Counted from the first letter of the stretch, positions 12,401-24,102 are shown. The stretch: DNA of 64,000 nucleotides from Acanthopleura granulata (GCA_016165875.1 JABBOT010000013.1:16312368-16376367); one strand, 5' to 3'. Notes: generated from the sequence alone by a model not told the origin. Numbers and translations are program-made.

Positions 12401-14078
12401 TCTGACAAATATTATCAACGCAATCCACTTAATTCACATCTAGGCTTTTCTTATTTCATATTATTTATTGTGTATTTCGACATTTCTTATGATATTTCTA
12501 TGATGCTTTGACATACCTTATTCAGATGCCATAGTTATGCCTGGCCAATAGACCGGATGTACCTGGCGTGGGTTAAGCACGTTGGGGACGGGAGGGTAGA
12601 ATGAGGTACCAATAACCTAAATGTATTCAAAATTAACCACACCCTTACTACATCTGTCTTTAACACTGGATAGCAATCTGATAGACCCTGCAGAAGTAAA
12701 TGAATATTTTCTCAAACATAAACAAAACACAAGTATCTTTTAGCCGTTTAACAGCCCGGTTTGAGAGGCGAAGCGTGTATGTAAATCGCAGCCTCTTTCT
12801 GAATATTTCATTAGCATCAAGCCGATCGCCATGTCGAACAAAGCATCTAAACATCAACGAGATTTCTCTGCCTTCATAAAGACTACCTTATCACTTTTTG
12901 TCACCACATCACGTTAGTCTTTTGGAAAACTTACCGATAAAGCCTGTGTCAGTGGAACTGAAAACACATAGACGAATATTTGCGGTTATTTTCGAGATCA
13001 AATAAAGCGTGCATAATTTTCGGTGTGACGTTCATCCGCTGCAATTCACGTCTGGAAAAACACAGAAGAGCTCCAGTCGGGGAGCAGTCATTATCTCTTT
13101 TAACCTTCATCCGGACACTAGTGGACATTGAACACTTCGTGTATGATCTTGTCATTGATAAAGTCAATTTTAAGACAAGAGATCGTTTTTAAAATTCACT
13201 TTTTTTTCTTCAGCGATTTTCACAATACTAAATATTTAAAATTTTCTGTACATGAAGTTTGAAGATAAAAACTAGAACCTGACCGGTTTAAAAGGGGTCT
13301 GGTTATTGCATAGGCTACTGGTATTGGAATTGCAGGATCATAAAGTATATGACGGTTTTAAAACGGAAGTTTTGCTTAAAACTCTCTTTCAGGCGGTCAT
13401 ATGTTGGATTCAGATGCTTAAGTGAATTGTACATAGGGGAATGTTTGAGCTGACTTCAACACTGGGTTTTCATAAATTATTGCATCTTGGAAACAAGTAT
13501 AATAGAAACATTAGGCCTAAATTGTGAAAGCAAGACATAAGAAATACCTGTCTAACGTACTTCCATCCCAACTTCTAAATGCCACTCAAACAAGTTATAT
13601 GAACAAATGTAATAATGGAATCAGTATCTGTGTATTTCACGCCCCCCAGAATACAATAATAGTAAGACATAGGAAGATAAAAATATGAAATTCCAGGAGT
13701 TTTCAATGACCAAATCTTAACTTTATAGTAAGACTTTATCTTGCATTTACTTTTAAAAGTATCCAATTTTTAAATCATGATAAATATTCATATTTCACAA
13801 TGACCCATGCTATGAGTTCACGTCCAGCTCTGGCCGACGTAGGCCTATTTCCTCTCCAATCGGAAGCAATCAAGTTTGACTGACAATCTATTGTTTTTGG
13901 CGGGTTTAAAGTCATTATTACGTTGACCAGAACGCTTTCCGGTAAGGTAGTGAGTAAATAGCTAGTTACGTCCAGTGTTTACCAGTAGCAAAATCTGGAC
14001 ACTAATTCTTTAAATGTTTCCTTCATTCAATTAACCAATCAGTGGGCTGCTTCTCGATTTGAGGCAGAAACTCCAGAC
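9488..14078. other. upstream intron or 5' flank of locus A
   Basis: No certain exon. A strong minus-strand GTAAGT donor at 12935 is preceded by a short frame (PLTQALS) that would join the 9487 acceptor in phase 0, but no start codon was found for it. A 600-bp foldback element occupies 11547-12152. The rest is AT-rich, with short open frames only. Confidence 0.35.
11547..12152. mobile_element. ~600-bp foldback element with long terminal inverted repeats
   Basis: The left end (11547-11610) and right end (12090-12152) are inverted copies sharing AGCCAAGTAATCACATGGCC, TTTCCACTAT and CGCCATG. Weaker complementarity continues inward (the GCAAACT and CACCTA blocks), so much of the element is a decayed palindrome. 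No transposase ORF: a non-autonomous DNA element. Confidence 0.7.
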
Positions 14079-14255
14079 ATGGCCGATGATCGCTTTGACA
14101 GGCCAGAAATTTCCGATCTCAGCGTAACCATGGCGACGAGCCCGGCTAGTGTTAATCGCGATGAATACCAGTGTATACACAAAATTACCAGAGCGTTTTC
14201 ACTGGGGTTTGGAGTAAATGGAAACGACACAATCCAAGCAATGACCAAGACGTGA
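14079..14255 (+). CDS. small plus-strand ORF, possible first exon
   Basis: A 58-codon frame beginning MADDRFDRPEISDL, in good start context (CAGACATGG). A CCAAT motif lies about 45 bp upstream and an inverted CCAAT about 15 bp past the stop, which suggests promoter DNA. It may be complete or a first exon using a GTAAAT donor near the codons for GFG. I know no family. A minus-strand frame over the same bases (14039-14278) is longer but has no start context as good. Confidence 0.35.
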   Translation: MADDRFDRPEISDLSVTMATSPASVNRDEYQCIHKITRAFSLGFGVNGNDTIQAMTKT

Positions 14256-17044
14256 AAACACAAGCGCTGATTGGCCAAACATTACGTATTCTCGAAGGGC
14301 TCCCAGAGTTCCTCAAAACACGATAAACAATGAGCCAGTGTGAGATTCTAGGGGCGTAGCGCAGCCAGAACTAAGGAGCTGTTTTTAATGAGATTGATAC
14401 AAAGACAGAGTTTGCAACCAAGCACTTCAACCACCTGCGATGGCCAGAATACTACAACAGCATGTTCCAAAAAAACTCATCAGACCTGAATATTTCGACA
14501 TTTCAAAGTATTCTATTAGTAAAAAATAGGTCATCAACTCTGAATGTTCCAGATGCTCAGTTAAGTGTTCCAGCACTTCAAAGTGCCTGAATATACAGAC
14601 AAATGAGAGCCATGGAGGGACGAACCCTCTTGATAACCTTCAAAGGTGTCCTAAAGGAAAGACCCTTCTCGATATACACTGTGTATAACCCAAGGAGAGT
14701 CTTTCTTTTTCTCTCTGTGCTGTAGTCTTCTATAATGAACCATGTGAGTGGGTGCCGTTTAATCGCGATCACCTGACAATACACTGTTTACAAATGAGAA
14801 CTCAAGTTAGTGCTGGAAATTACTCTTAAATATTCAGCTCAAATCTGCTTCAAGTGATCGCACATAAAGGCCGAAAATATACATACTTGATTGCCACCAG
14901 TTTCGGAAGACGTGTTTTGCACTTTTGGAAGCAAGCTTGTGTCATCAATGACTCTGAAACATCGAATATATGCATGTCTGTGCAGGATAAATGAAGTACC
15001 CATGACGTTTTCAGTAAATCAAATGTCGACGTATAAATACTATTGAAACAAATTCTCAAACCTTGTATAAATAAAGGTGGTCAGAATGATAATCTTCATT
15101 GATTTTATGATATTTCTTATTGAAAACTTACGACATACTAGATTTCATTTACCATGACGTTGTAACCTGCTGCTGTGAAATGGATGAATGAAACCATTTT
15201 ACACTTCTTTTAAAGTAGAGAAATGCGCCGGAAAATTGTTGATGAATCTAATCCCAGTTATTAAATATAGCGCCCAACAGGTTCAACAAGGTCCACATGT
15301 GGCCCACCTTAATTTAAACAAAAAATAAATGCATTGAAATCTATTGCATATATGTCTGTAAAAGACAAGTTGGAAGAAAAAAAAACACACGTGAGAACAG
15401 TTATATACATGTACATGTACATAGTGAGGTGTGTGACAAACGTTGATATTTTTTATGTGGTACTCTCCTATAAAACATCTCGCATCGTCTCACGTTATCT
15501 GACCTCACGTGGCGAGTCCTGTGGGGAACAGTCAGAAGGATCCAAATGACGTACTTGAACTCAGACTGGTTCTACGCGGCATAACTTGCGCCAAGAAGTT
15601 TTCTGCTCTGCATAAATCAACAGACCGGTCAAACTCCTCTTACGTCATTCTTTTGAGTCCTGTGGGTGTTACTTCACGTTATGTTTGAACTTCATATGCT
15701 ACTTTCTACGAGACTGCAGTGAATAGATTGATGCCAAGAAACGGTAAACTACAGTGAGGAACGAAGACTCTCCATCATTCATGGACTTATTTTAATTATT
15801 TATTTGACTGGTGTGTTACGCTGTATTCAAATATGTCACTTTTACCACGGCAGCCAGTATTGTGGTGGGAGGAAACCTGGCATTTAATTAACTTGAATCT
15901 CACGGAGACCGAATTGTTGAGAGGGTCACGCAAACGACCATTTACTTTTTAAATACTAAACGAGGTCTCCTCTAAACGAATACTACGTACTTTTATGTCT
16001 TTTTACTCACTTTCGGTGGCTATACTGAGAAGGTCGGTCGTCATCTCGGGTCATGCAGACAACGTCATTAAAGTAAAAGACAGGTTATGACAAAGGCACA
16101 TTTGATTAAAGAGATATCAACATTCTCTTTTGAATGTAAAATACTGTTAGAATTTGTATTAATTCGTTGCTGAATCGTCTTCGTTTGAAGTGTGGAATAT
16201 GATGTTAGTACAGGTGAAAAAAACACTGCAAATTACTTCCAGACCATTGTGTTATGGTGAGCGTAAGTTTCTAGATCATTTCATGATCATCTCTAGAGAA
16301 ATTCACATATATACTTAAGTTCAACCACCACCCTCACAACTTACTACATTTTCAGGCGATAATTACCTCACAGCCCAGACAGAATGGCTGCGTTTCATGC
16401 CAACTGGCGGAGCACACTCAAATGCCAGATTCCACCGTCGTAGTGTCTGTTAGAAAAAAAACACTTCACCGCAATAGCAGTAAAATTTTTAATTGTCCAA
16501 CATTTTTAAAACTTGACTTACAACATGAACTGTCTTTCACTTTAGTGCATGGGAATGTCGATAGCTTTCATGTTAGCAGCGATAAGATTACCCATCACAT
16601 ACGGACGTGTTTGTCACCTAGGTTTACACCATGGAAATGTATGTATACCACGTAGAGTGGTATGTACACAGTTTTCCATTTGTTTAAATATGAACACCAC
16701 AAACATTCTCGGCTACACTCCTGCATCCACAAGTTGCTGCAATTAATGTTTTTATTAATCAATCATCTAATCGATCTAAACCCGTCTTCATCGTCATAGA
16801 ATTCATCTATTAAAAACATAGCTGGATGTTTGTCTGTGCGCCCAACAATGGAAGGGATGGAGACGTCGAAATCGGACTTTGGGTCGCCTTTAGTTGTACT
16901 TCATCTCTAAAAGAAGACGTCCTTATCTTATACAATGATGTGCATGTAGAATTAACGAAATACAGGTTACCGTGATGAGATGAGTCCGGAAATACTTTAG
17001 AATCGAGGAAGCGTTAACCCGAGGTAAGCAAATCCAGAGCTATG
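14256..17044. other. intergenic, no gene seen
   Basis: Contains a truncated minus-strand SINE family 1 copy (about 15795-15885) and a stretch at 15970-16075 that recurs, diverged, at 23760-23870. Short recurring 'tcatca..tgaatgttcca' motifs at 14475-14580 recur near 19565-19710. No supportable exon. Confidence 0.4.
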
Positions 17045-17292
17045 TGAATGATTTATTTATCTATTTGATTCGTGGTTTACGCCGTACTCAGGAATATTTC
17101 ACTTATACGACGGCGGCCAGCATTAGGGTGGCAGGAAACTGGGCAGAGTCCGGTGGAAACCCACGACTATCCATAGGTTGCTGGCAGCCCTTCACGCACA
17201 CCCGGAGAGGAAGCCAGCATGAGCTGGATTTGAACTCACAACGACCGCATGATGAGCGGCTTCGGGGTCACTACGCTGCGCCAGCGCGATAA
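17045..17292 (-). mobile_element. tRNA-derived SINE, family 1 (minus orientation)
   Basis: The best-preserved family 1 body in the window. Read on the plus strand it starts with the tail (ATTTATTTATCTATTTGATT), then the 'gccgtactcaggaatatttcacttatacgacggcggccagcat' type block, and ends in the tRNA-like head. Imperfect direct repeats resembling TATRTGAATGA flank it, probably the target-site duplication. Confidence 0.8.
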
Positions 17293-17339
17293 CCATCTTA
17301 TATGAATGAAGGAGCAAATTTTCATGCAGATTTGCAAAC

Positions 17340-17520
17340 GTTCAGCTCGACCTACCTCCATGGTCTGCCACGGATGTCCATTTTAGCGATTGTCCCGAAC
17401 AGTATAGGAATAATAGCGACGTCGATGATGGAGAATGAATACACGACGCTTCCTTCAGCTTGTGCTGTACCACATCTCTTTATCAATGTCCAAAACATTA
17501 TAACTGATTAAAAAGTAACA
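17340..17520 (-). pseudogene. GPCR-like relic (TM1 end, ICL1, TM2)
   Basis: A minus-strand frame reads a hydrophobic stretch, then IKRCGT in loop position, then VVYSFSIIDVAIIPILFG, a good match to a class A TM2 with its central Asp. GRPW sits where the ECL1 Trp belongs, followed by a GTAGGT donor. An in-frame stop lies in the TM1 part near 17510. The arrangement recalls melatonin- or moody-like receptors. A diverged second piece lies at 21590-21680. Probably a dead fragment. Confidence 0.4.
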
Positions 17521-17529
17521 GCTACCGCG

Positions 17530-17787
17530 TTAATAGGTTGTGATTTTCAACAAGTCATCTAAAATGAATGCGGCGACAAGGTGTAACGGCAAACTGCTGT
17601 ACACAGCCATAAATATGGTGATAAGTAAACTGACGGCCAGAAGAAACTTTATCATAGCTTTAATGGCCCAAATTTGTAATAACACAAAACAACAGATGCT
17701 GGAAATGTAATATGTTGAAAACAACAATATGTCTAGGTCATCCAAGCCCAAAGTAAGGAAATGTACAGCAGCCCATATAGCCATCAC
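17530..17787 (-). CDS. hydrophobic open frame of unknown status
   Basis: An 85-codon frame with three hydrophobic stretches (for example DILLFSTYYISSICCFVLL and FLLAVSLLITIFMAVY). It abuts the Tc1 relic on one side and the GPCR-like relic on the other. It could be more of the same broken membrane-protein gene or chance AT-rich hydrophobicity. No splice sites are convincing. Confidence 0.25.
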   Translation of the reverse strand: MMAIWAAVHFLTLGLDDLDILLFSTYYISSICCFVLLQIWAIKAMIKFLLAVSLLITIFMAVYSSLPLHLVAAFILDDLLKITTY

Positions 17788-17859
17788 ATGTGCCCAACTG
17801 GGGCTGTAGTAAAAATAATCGACATTTCAGTTTGATGACGAATCGGGTGAGTAAGGAAA

Positions 17860-18890
17860 AAGTTGTTCAGTCGCCTCATCATTACCAAGTGTGGACCACC
17901 CCTTGCTTCAGTGCATGCAAAAATTTTCCGACGTGTAGAGAAAGTCACTCGTCTGATGAGGTCACATAGGATACGATGCCATTCTTCGTCAAGAGCCTGT
18001 GCCAGTTCTTGCCGGTTAGCTGGAAGTTGTGCTCCTTGTCTACGCGGCGATCCAGGGCGTCCCAGAGTTGCTCTATGGGAGACATGTCTGGGGAACGTGC
18101 AGGCCATGGTAAGATGTTGACGTCGTTGGCGTCTAGGAAATTCTGCACGGCTCAAGCTGTATGGATTCTGGCCTTGTCAACTGGTAAAGAACACCGCTGG
18201 CGAAGGAAGGACAGAACAATCGGACGTAAAATGTCATCCACGTAACGCCGAGCTATTAAGCTCCCATCGATGATGACCAGTGGTGTCCGTTCCTGTTCAC
18301 CAAATCTCTACCCATTACATCCCGCCCCCACCACCATACGCTACCACCTCCTGAAAGCAGGCTAAGGCCGTCCTTTCGCCTCTTCGACAGTATACACGCT
18401 GTCTTCCCTCAGCTTTGAACAGACAGAAGCGGCTTTCATCTGTGAAGACGACCCGTTGCCAATCACGTTGCCACCAACGTCGTACAATTAGGGCCCATCT
18501 CAAGCTTTGACGACGATGTTGGACCGTCAATAACTGCAATAAATCTGAATGATCGACCAGCCCGGACTCCATGATCCTGGAGTCTCCTTGGCACTGTCTG
18601 AGGACTGAGCCGATGATCTAACGCATTCAGCGAAGATGACGTCACAGTCAGGAAGCGATATCTCAGATGCAAGGCACGCAAGTACCGGTCCTCCCTGGGC
18701 GTGGTTACCCTAGGTCTACCTGTTCTTGGTCTGCCTGAGGTCCGCCCTGCATCAGATTTGTAACGGTTACACGAGAAAAGCCAAAATTTCTTGCAATGTG
18801 AGCATGAGGGGCTCTCATACCCACCAGACCCAGGGCCCTCTCGCGTTGTTCTGGAGTCAGTCGTGTCATCACTACGGTGTTTTTCAAACA
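17860..18890 (-). mobile_element. Tc1-type DNA transposon, decayed DD34E transposase
   Basis: Minus-strand pieces in several frames make up one transposase. They are an N-terminal helix-turn-helix (MTRLTPEQRERALGL, then HAHIARNFGFSRVTVTNL), a GRPRVTTPREDRYL segment, the first catalytic Asp in VVFTDESRF, a second Asp in VDKARIHTA, and SPDMSPIEQLWD with the catalytic Glu. Exactly 34 positions separate the second Asp and the Glu, the DD34E spacing. At least two frameshifts and a TGA directly after HTA make it inactive. I could not define terminal inverted repeats. Confidence 0.85.
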
Positions 18891-19100
18891 CTGAGCAAAT
18901 CTGATATACTGGCTTTAACGTTTTATACACTTATTGACCTTGCGGTTTCGGTCAACTTTTCTCTTTCTGTTGCAAGGGATTGATCGCTTTCCCCATATGG
19001 GAATATGCTTTGACTCTGACTTTTACTGGGTTAAACAGACCGAATTCGCTGAAAACGTTTGCTAAATTTCAATTTGTGGTAAATGGATAAAGTCTCTTTT

Positions 19101-19195
19101 GGACGTCAGTTTATCACCAAAAAGTGGTGATGGACGTCACCAACATTTGGTGACGTTCTTTTGGTGATGGCCTGATCACCATTTCCTGGTGAGGG
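19101..19195. repeat. cluster of TCACCA/TGGTGA hairpins
   Basis: Four short palindromes in 80 bp. At 19113-19131 there is a 6-bp stem. At 19134-19156 a perfect 10-bp stem (ACGTCACCAA) has a 3-nt loop. At 19162-19181 there is a 7-bp stem. At 19176-19192 a 6-bp stem overlaps the previous one. All are built on the same TCACCA half-site. It lies just before a SINE-like tRNA head. Confidence 0.7.
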
Positions 19196-19290
19196 GCTGA
19201 TCTGCAGCGTTCGCCTCGAGGCTATGAGATACAGGTTCAATCCTGGTTTATCACCTCACTGCGGTAAATCGACAAGGGGCCAGGGTTTCA
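19190..19290 (+). mobile_element. degenerate tRNA-derived SINE head
   Basis: GGTTCAATCC matches the RNA polymerase III B box, and an upstream GCGTTCGCCTCGAG-like stretch resembles the anticodon-arm region of tRNA-derived SINE heads. No body or tail could be followed. Confidence 0.35.
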
Positions 19291-21580
19291 CGGATTACGT
19301 GCGACTATCTTCCAAGTATCATACCTCTTCTTGTTGCTGCTTGTCTCTTCATGTTGTAATCTTTTGTATTATATTTCTTCGCTATAAAAAAGGGGGGCTA
19401 TTTTAAAACAGTATTAATGGAGGCGTTTCTTATTCTTTTCTTAACGTATAAAAGCTTTTGAATTAGTGGAAAATTAGTGATAGAATGGAAATGAAAGGGT
19501 CACATTTTTTAGAATTACCCATGTCGCTGTTGACTGACTCTAAAAAATAATTAGTGTTTCATCGGGCTCGGAATGGCTCATCAGCTGTGAATGTTCCAAT
19601 ACCACAAAATAGTAGTATTCCATTTGCTCAACAATGCTTATCAATCGTGAATTTTTCCAAAATCTTATATTGTTCCGTTAGCTCAAAATAACTCATCGTT
19701 GGTGCATGTTCCTTATGATGGTGGAGGAGTGGGGGATAGGTGGAAAGGACTTGTGACGTCAAAACGTCTAAACACTGACTACATGGTTCGTGCACTCCAT
19801 TGCAGAATCCAACAATTGGAATGCATTTATCTCTCATTAGGAAATGTGAGAAATAAATAAATAAATAAAAACATTAAGGTATGTTTACATAAAGTTTTCA
19901 GTTGTCCGTCTTCTGAACCTTGCGTCACTTTTTAGCTTAATTTTATTCACTTTAAATGGAAAGACCCCGCTAAAACGAAGACATGGTAAGTAAAAAGACC
20001 AATAAAACTGTCCCTGAAAATATATTCGCTGATGTTTTGAGACTTTTCGTCTCCAAATTAGACGCAGTAAAAGACGCAGTTCTGCTTTAACAACAGAGAA
20101 AAGTCGGCGTGATTTTTTTGGCGGCACAAGATGGGTTCAAGATATTGGAGAATCGAAGGTGTGAGTTGATACTACCCACTCAGGATTGTGTGTGAATGCA
20201 CACCCTACGAAAGAAGCCTTTGCAATCCAGCATGAGTAAGCGAACACTACCGCTATTCTACAGATTAAGAGTCATGTAACCGAATGTTCACTTTGTCTCT
20301 TTTTAACTTCCGAACAAGGGTTCTCCATATGAAGTAATACCGAGTACTTTGACGTATTTTTTACTGCTTCACACCTGTTGTGACACCTTCATTATTACGT
20401 TGTCTTTTTTTCATTGTTATGCAAGTCGGCTCAGCATTTCGCCTTGATCCTAAGCTGTATATACGCCTTAGTCTCAACTGTAGTTTAGTAGGTGCTCTCG
20501 AAACTGTTGTGTTTCAACGTTTTGTACATAGAGCGTCAATAAGCCTCCCGTGAGAAACTCGATTACCGGTATATTAGCAGTGAGTTTACCCCTTACACCT
20601 ATTAACCGTGAAGAATCTGAGCGTTGAGTGTGACGGCCACGTTGGGTACATGAACAGTTGCAATTAACGCGCAACTGAAAACAGTTGATTATCGACACCA
20701 CCCATATTAAAATGGTAGACGATTTGGATACTGATTTTATTCATCCACCTAGAACATTCACTGTGTCTTTTCGTCATCATTGAAAACTGTTGACTTCTTC
20801 TCTTTACATGAATCTGTTCTAATTTTATATTTATATATTGTCTTAGTTCTCACGGGATTGGTGTTATTTGTTCTAATTGGACACTGATCTTGCGATTATT
20901 GACAGGGAACGCCATTTCGGTTGATTTCTGTTATACGATGGAAGGTTCCACGCCTAGACTGACACCAGTAGTCTGTGTTTGTCTCCCTGCCCTCGGGTAT
21001 TAGCATGCAGTGACGTGTTACCTAGTGTGAAGAACAATAGCTTTCCATTATTTAAAATATGCGCTTCCATGTGCAGAGTGGCCTGTATACACTAATCGCT
21101 TTTCGCTATTTAAATATTTACACACCAAGCATCTTGACGTCATAAAATGCATTTACCAACTACTTGTAAGTTCTAACATGTTGCAGACAATATACTTAAT
21201 CAATCAATAAAAATTGTAGCCGACACTATTTCTGGTTAAAGAGACGGAAGGCACTTCACTTACGGTCAGCTGAGGGCTAGGGATGTGCATACGTCATAGT
21301 TGATCGTGGTTTGCAAATAATGAAAAAACATTTGAATCATTGCGATTTTTCTAGAACAGGTGAGTTAGCAGGGACAGCTCCTGAGATGACGACAGTGCAC
21401 AGATAAGCCCTGTATGCAGAGTCGTTCATGGGGATTGCAGATCGAGCCAAAGTCACCTTCAACGCTATGAAAATCAAGCACAGCTAGGCTCTTGCAAGAC
21501 AGAGCAGAAATGATGGAGGCGTTATAACGGTATCACTACTCTGAGAGGAACATAGGGAATGGCGGTGACAAAGATCTCCG
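19291..21580. other. intergenic, no gene seen
   Basis: Short open frames only. A minus-strand frame at 19885-20127 starts MPPKKSRRLF but is basic and hydrophobic without family resemblance or splice context. Simple repeat AAATAAATAAATAAA near 19852. No supported feature. Confidence 0.4.
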
Positions 21581-21589
21581 ATGCTTAAC

Positions 21590-21680
21590 CAAACAACATT
21601 TTTCATTCAGCTTCGACTGTGCCACATCTCTTCATGAACGCTCAAATGTTTCCATTGACGTTCTTATCAGGAAGAATACT
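21590..21680 (-). pseudogene. second GPCR-like relic fragment
   Basis: A minus-strand match to the 17.4-kb relic: MKRCGT in loop position, then after a stop and a frameshift a TM2-like FVTAIPYVPL. It shares a nucleotide block resembling GTACCACATCTCTTTATCAA with that relic. It is inverted relative to the intact GPCR that starts 230 bp away. Confidence 0.3.
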
Positions 21681-21789
21681 TGGCAGATTGCCATTTTCTA
21701 GAATAATTAGAAAAGGAGTTTGGCGAAAATTTCCCGCGTAGTGATTTTCTACCCTGAAAGGAGTGCGGCAAAGACTGTAAATGTGAACA

Positions 21790-21798
21790 TATATAAAG
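21790..21798 (+). promoter_or_regulatory. TATA box candidate for the GPCR gene
   Basis: TATATAAAG lies about 110 bp upstream of the start codon of the intronless receptor at 21908, a suitable distance for a short 5' UTR. Position and consensus only. Confidence 0.4.
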
Positions 21799-21907
21799 CT
21801 ACATGAAGGTCAGTGGGCATACGAACAATTTCGGACACAGTTTGGTGGAAAATACGGTTCCGTGTTGATCAAAGAAGAGCTGAGCGTTTGTTCAGTAGAA
21901 ATGCATA

Positions 21908-22999
21908 ATGGCGACAACGACTGTAGACACTGAACAACACAACGGCTCCAACAGCTTCAACAGTACGACATCTATATACGAAGACCCCCAAATCCATCTC
22001 TCCGACATCACGACCTGGGAACGGGTGCACGGAATCGGAATCTCTCTTGTGGCAATTCCAGCTAATGTTTTAGTTATTGCATGTTTGTGGCGAGACCCCA
22101 GCTCGGCTGTGTCCGGTTACTCGACTTACGCTGTGTCAGAGGCCATTACAGACCTACTCGTAGGCGCTGTCCTTGTGCCTGTCAATGTGGCGAGAACGTC
22201 ATTCTACAACTGGTCTCCTTTGTTCTGTATCCTGTGGAAACTTGTGGACTTTGGCCTGACATCTGTATCCATGTTGCTGTTTCTAGCCATGGGCTATGAC
22301 CGATACCGATGCGTGACAGCCCCGCTTGAGTACCGTTCTAAGTTCCGCGCCAATCGCGCAGTGTGGATATCTGTATCCGTGTGGATCGTGGGGTTTCTGA
22401 TATGGATACCCTATATTTTGGTGAAGGTTCTTGATGTCAAAAAATTCCAAAGTGCATGCCCTAATCTTAAATTTAACGTCAACGTATTTGACATACTACA
22501 GGTAACGGTGGCCTATTTTATTCCTATGATCGCCCTTGTAACAATGAACACAGTGCTGGTGCGCACCTTAAACAGAGGGTTACAGTTGCCCCAGTCTTGT
22601 TCTCGTAAATCACCAGGGATCAGCAAATATTGTCAAGAGAACATGTTAACGGTAAGCGGCATTATAGAGTTGTCTATGAGGCCATTTAAACCTTTGAAAA
22701 GTTCACATGAAAACCAGTCGCCCAAGACAGGGCGATCTAGAAACGTCTCCAGTTTTAAGATCGTTCTGATGGTTGTGGTATTTTTTGTGTTTTGGTTGCC
22801 ATTTTGTATTCTGTATCCTTTGGAGGGATTCTGCGATGGCTGCTTACCAAAGTTATTATATGAAGTTTTTACAGACTTAACTTACTTCCAATCAGCTGTA
22901 AACCCTTTGATTGTCATATTTACAAGCCATCAGATCCGCTCCAAGATTCGAGGGAAGTATCGCCGTTGTTTGCATTGTGACTTTGGAAGTAAGACATAA
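21908..22999 (+). CDS. class A GPCR, biogenic-amine type, intronless
   Basis: 363 residues, seven membrane segments. The N-terminus has two N-glycosylation sequons (N12, N18). TM1 has PANVLV with its Asn, and TM2 the conserved Asp (D82). TM3 has Cys107 and Asp114, which fall at Ballesteros-Weinstein 3.25 and 3.32. The DRY motif is at 131-133. TM4 has its conserved Trp, TM5 its Pro, TM6 FVFWLPF and TM7 SAVNPLIVIF, so NPxxY is NPxxV here. Helix 8 is basic and ends in Cys. Asp3.32 plus Tyr7.43 is the aminergic signature, but TM5 lacks the catecholamine serines, so a histamine- or muscarinic-like ligand is more likely. The third loop is short for that group. An AATAAA lies at 23237-23242. No introns: a retrocopy or an ordinary single-exon receptor. 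Confidence 0.9.
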   Translation: MATTTVDTEQHNGSNSFNSTTSIYEDPQIHLSDITTWERVHGIGISLVAIPANVLVIACLWRDPSSAVSGYSTYAVSEAITDLLVGAVLVPVNVARTSFYNWSPLFCILWKLVDFGLTSVSMLLFLAMGYDRYRCVTAPLEYRSKFRANRAVWISVSVWIVGFLIWIPYILVKVLDVKKFQSACPNLKFNVNVFDILQVTVAYFIPMIALVTMNTVLVRTLNRGLQLPQSCSRKSPGISKYCQENMLTVSGIIELSMRPFKPLKSSHENQSPKTGRSRNVSSFKIVLMVVVFFVFWLPFCILYPLEGFCDGCLPKLLYEVFTDLTYFQSAVNPLIVIFTSHQIRSKIRGKYRRCLHCDFGSKT

Positions 23000-23261
23000 A
23001 CGTTCTTGGACCACTTCCACAAAACTTTGTGCTGAAAGCAATTTAGGTCACGTCGACTCGTGGCCGTAAATGGCTTTGGAAGTAAGAGATAAACGTTCTG
23101 ACCACTCTGTGTGCATTGAAATCAGGTCGACATATGGCGCTGTTTAACTTTTTAATGGTATAAATTCTCGGGTCTTGACTCAGAACGAAGCGAGGTTCAG
23201 TGGTATCTGGCTACATAGAAACACCTCTATAACTGTAATAAACTCTTAAACACACGTTTCG

Positions 23262-23512
23262 TGGTCGAAGGGGTCAGCGCACCAGCGCAGCGTAATTACT
23301 CAGTGCCTCTCACAAATACGCCCGCTGTGAGTTCAAGTCCACCTCATGCAGACCTCCTCTCTTGCGCGTACGTGGGAAGGTCGCCCAGGAACCTGCGGAT
23401 GGTCGTGCGTTTTCCCACGGGTTCTGGCCTCCAATTAAGATAATTGAAATGAGTGAAATATTCTTGAGTACGGTGTAAAACACAAATCAAATTAATTAAT
23501 AAATAAATTGTC
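23262..23512 (+). mobile_element. tRNA-derived SINE, family 1, inside GPCR 3' flank
   Basis: Head with CTGTGAGTTCAAGTCC (B-box-like), body with 'gtgggaaggtcgcccaggaacctgcggatggtcgtgcgtt', tail with TTCTTGAGTACGGTGTAAAA and an A/T-rich end. The duplicated GPCR flank at about 24833 lacks it, so it inserted after the duplication. Confidence 0.8.
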
Positions 23513-24102
23513 TAAATACGACAACAGGGTGTGTTGCATTTGTGATGTGACATCGTGAGTCACTCTGGCAATTTTAACACCAGGTCACATAGATAATACA
23601 GACATCTAATTACACAGATTTAGGTTAATCATCTGAATTATAACGTTTGTTGAAGGTCACGTGTCTTTCACCAAAATGATACGTATATCTGTCAGTCACA
23701 TATGGGAAAGTTTGTCTAGCTAAGATGCAATATTTTGTGAGAAAAGAGGCCCCTCTTTTCGTCTGAACAAATAACTCGTACTTTGATATATTTTTACTCA
23801 CTATCAGTCGCTATACTGAGAAGGTCGACAGTCATCTCCGGTCTTGCAGGCAGTGTCATTAAGGGGTGTATGCGAAACTTGGTTAGCACCATATTACCAG
23901 CGCCAAAATTACCCCACACATCCATTAGTGATGAATAATCTTACACACAGACGTGTTTGTCACCGTGCTATGGCTGAGTAACACCAACTGGGTAGTCCAA
24001 TTAAGTTAACAAAATCTCCACAATGACGTTTGTGATCTAGTCTCAAGTAGAGTAGGTTTGAACAATTTAAATGCATTCTATTCTATTCGATGTAGGGAGA
24101 TT

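Noticed and set aside
14039..14278. Minus-strand 79-codon ORF
   Set aside because: Overlaps the plus-strand small ORF; poorer start context and no motif.
17863..18245. Plus-strand open frames over the Tc1 region
   Set aside because: They are the complement of the minus-strand transposase pieces and show no family signal of their own.
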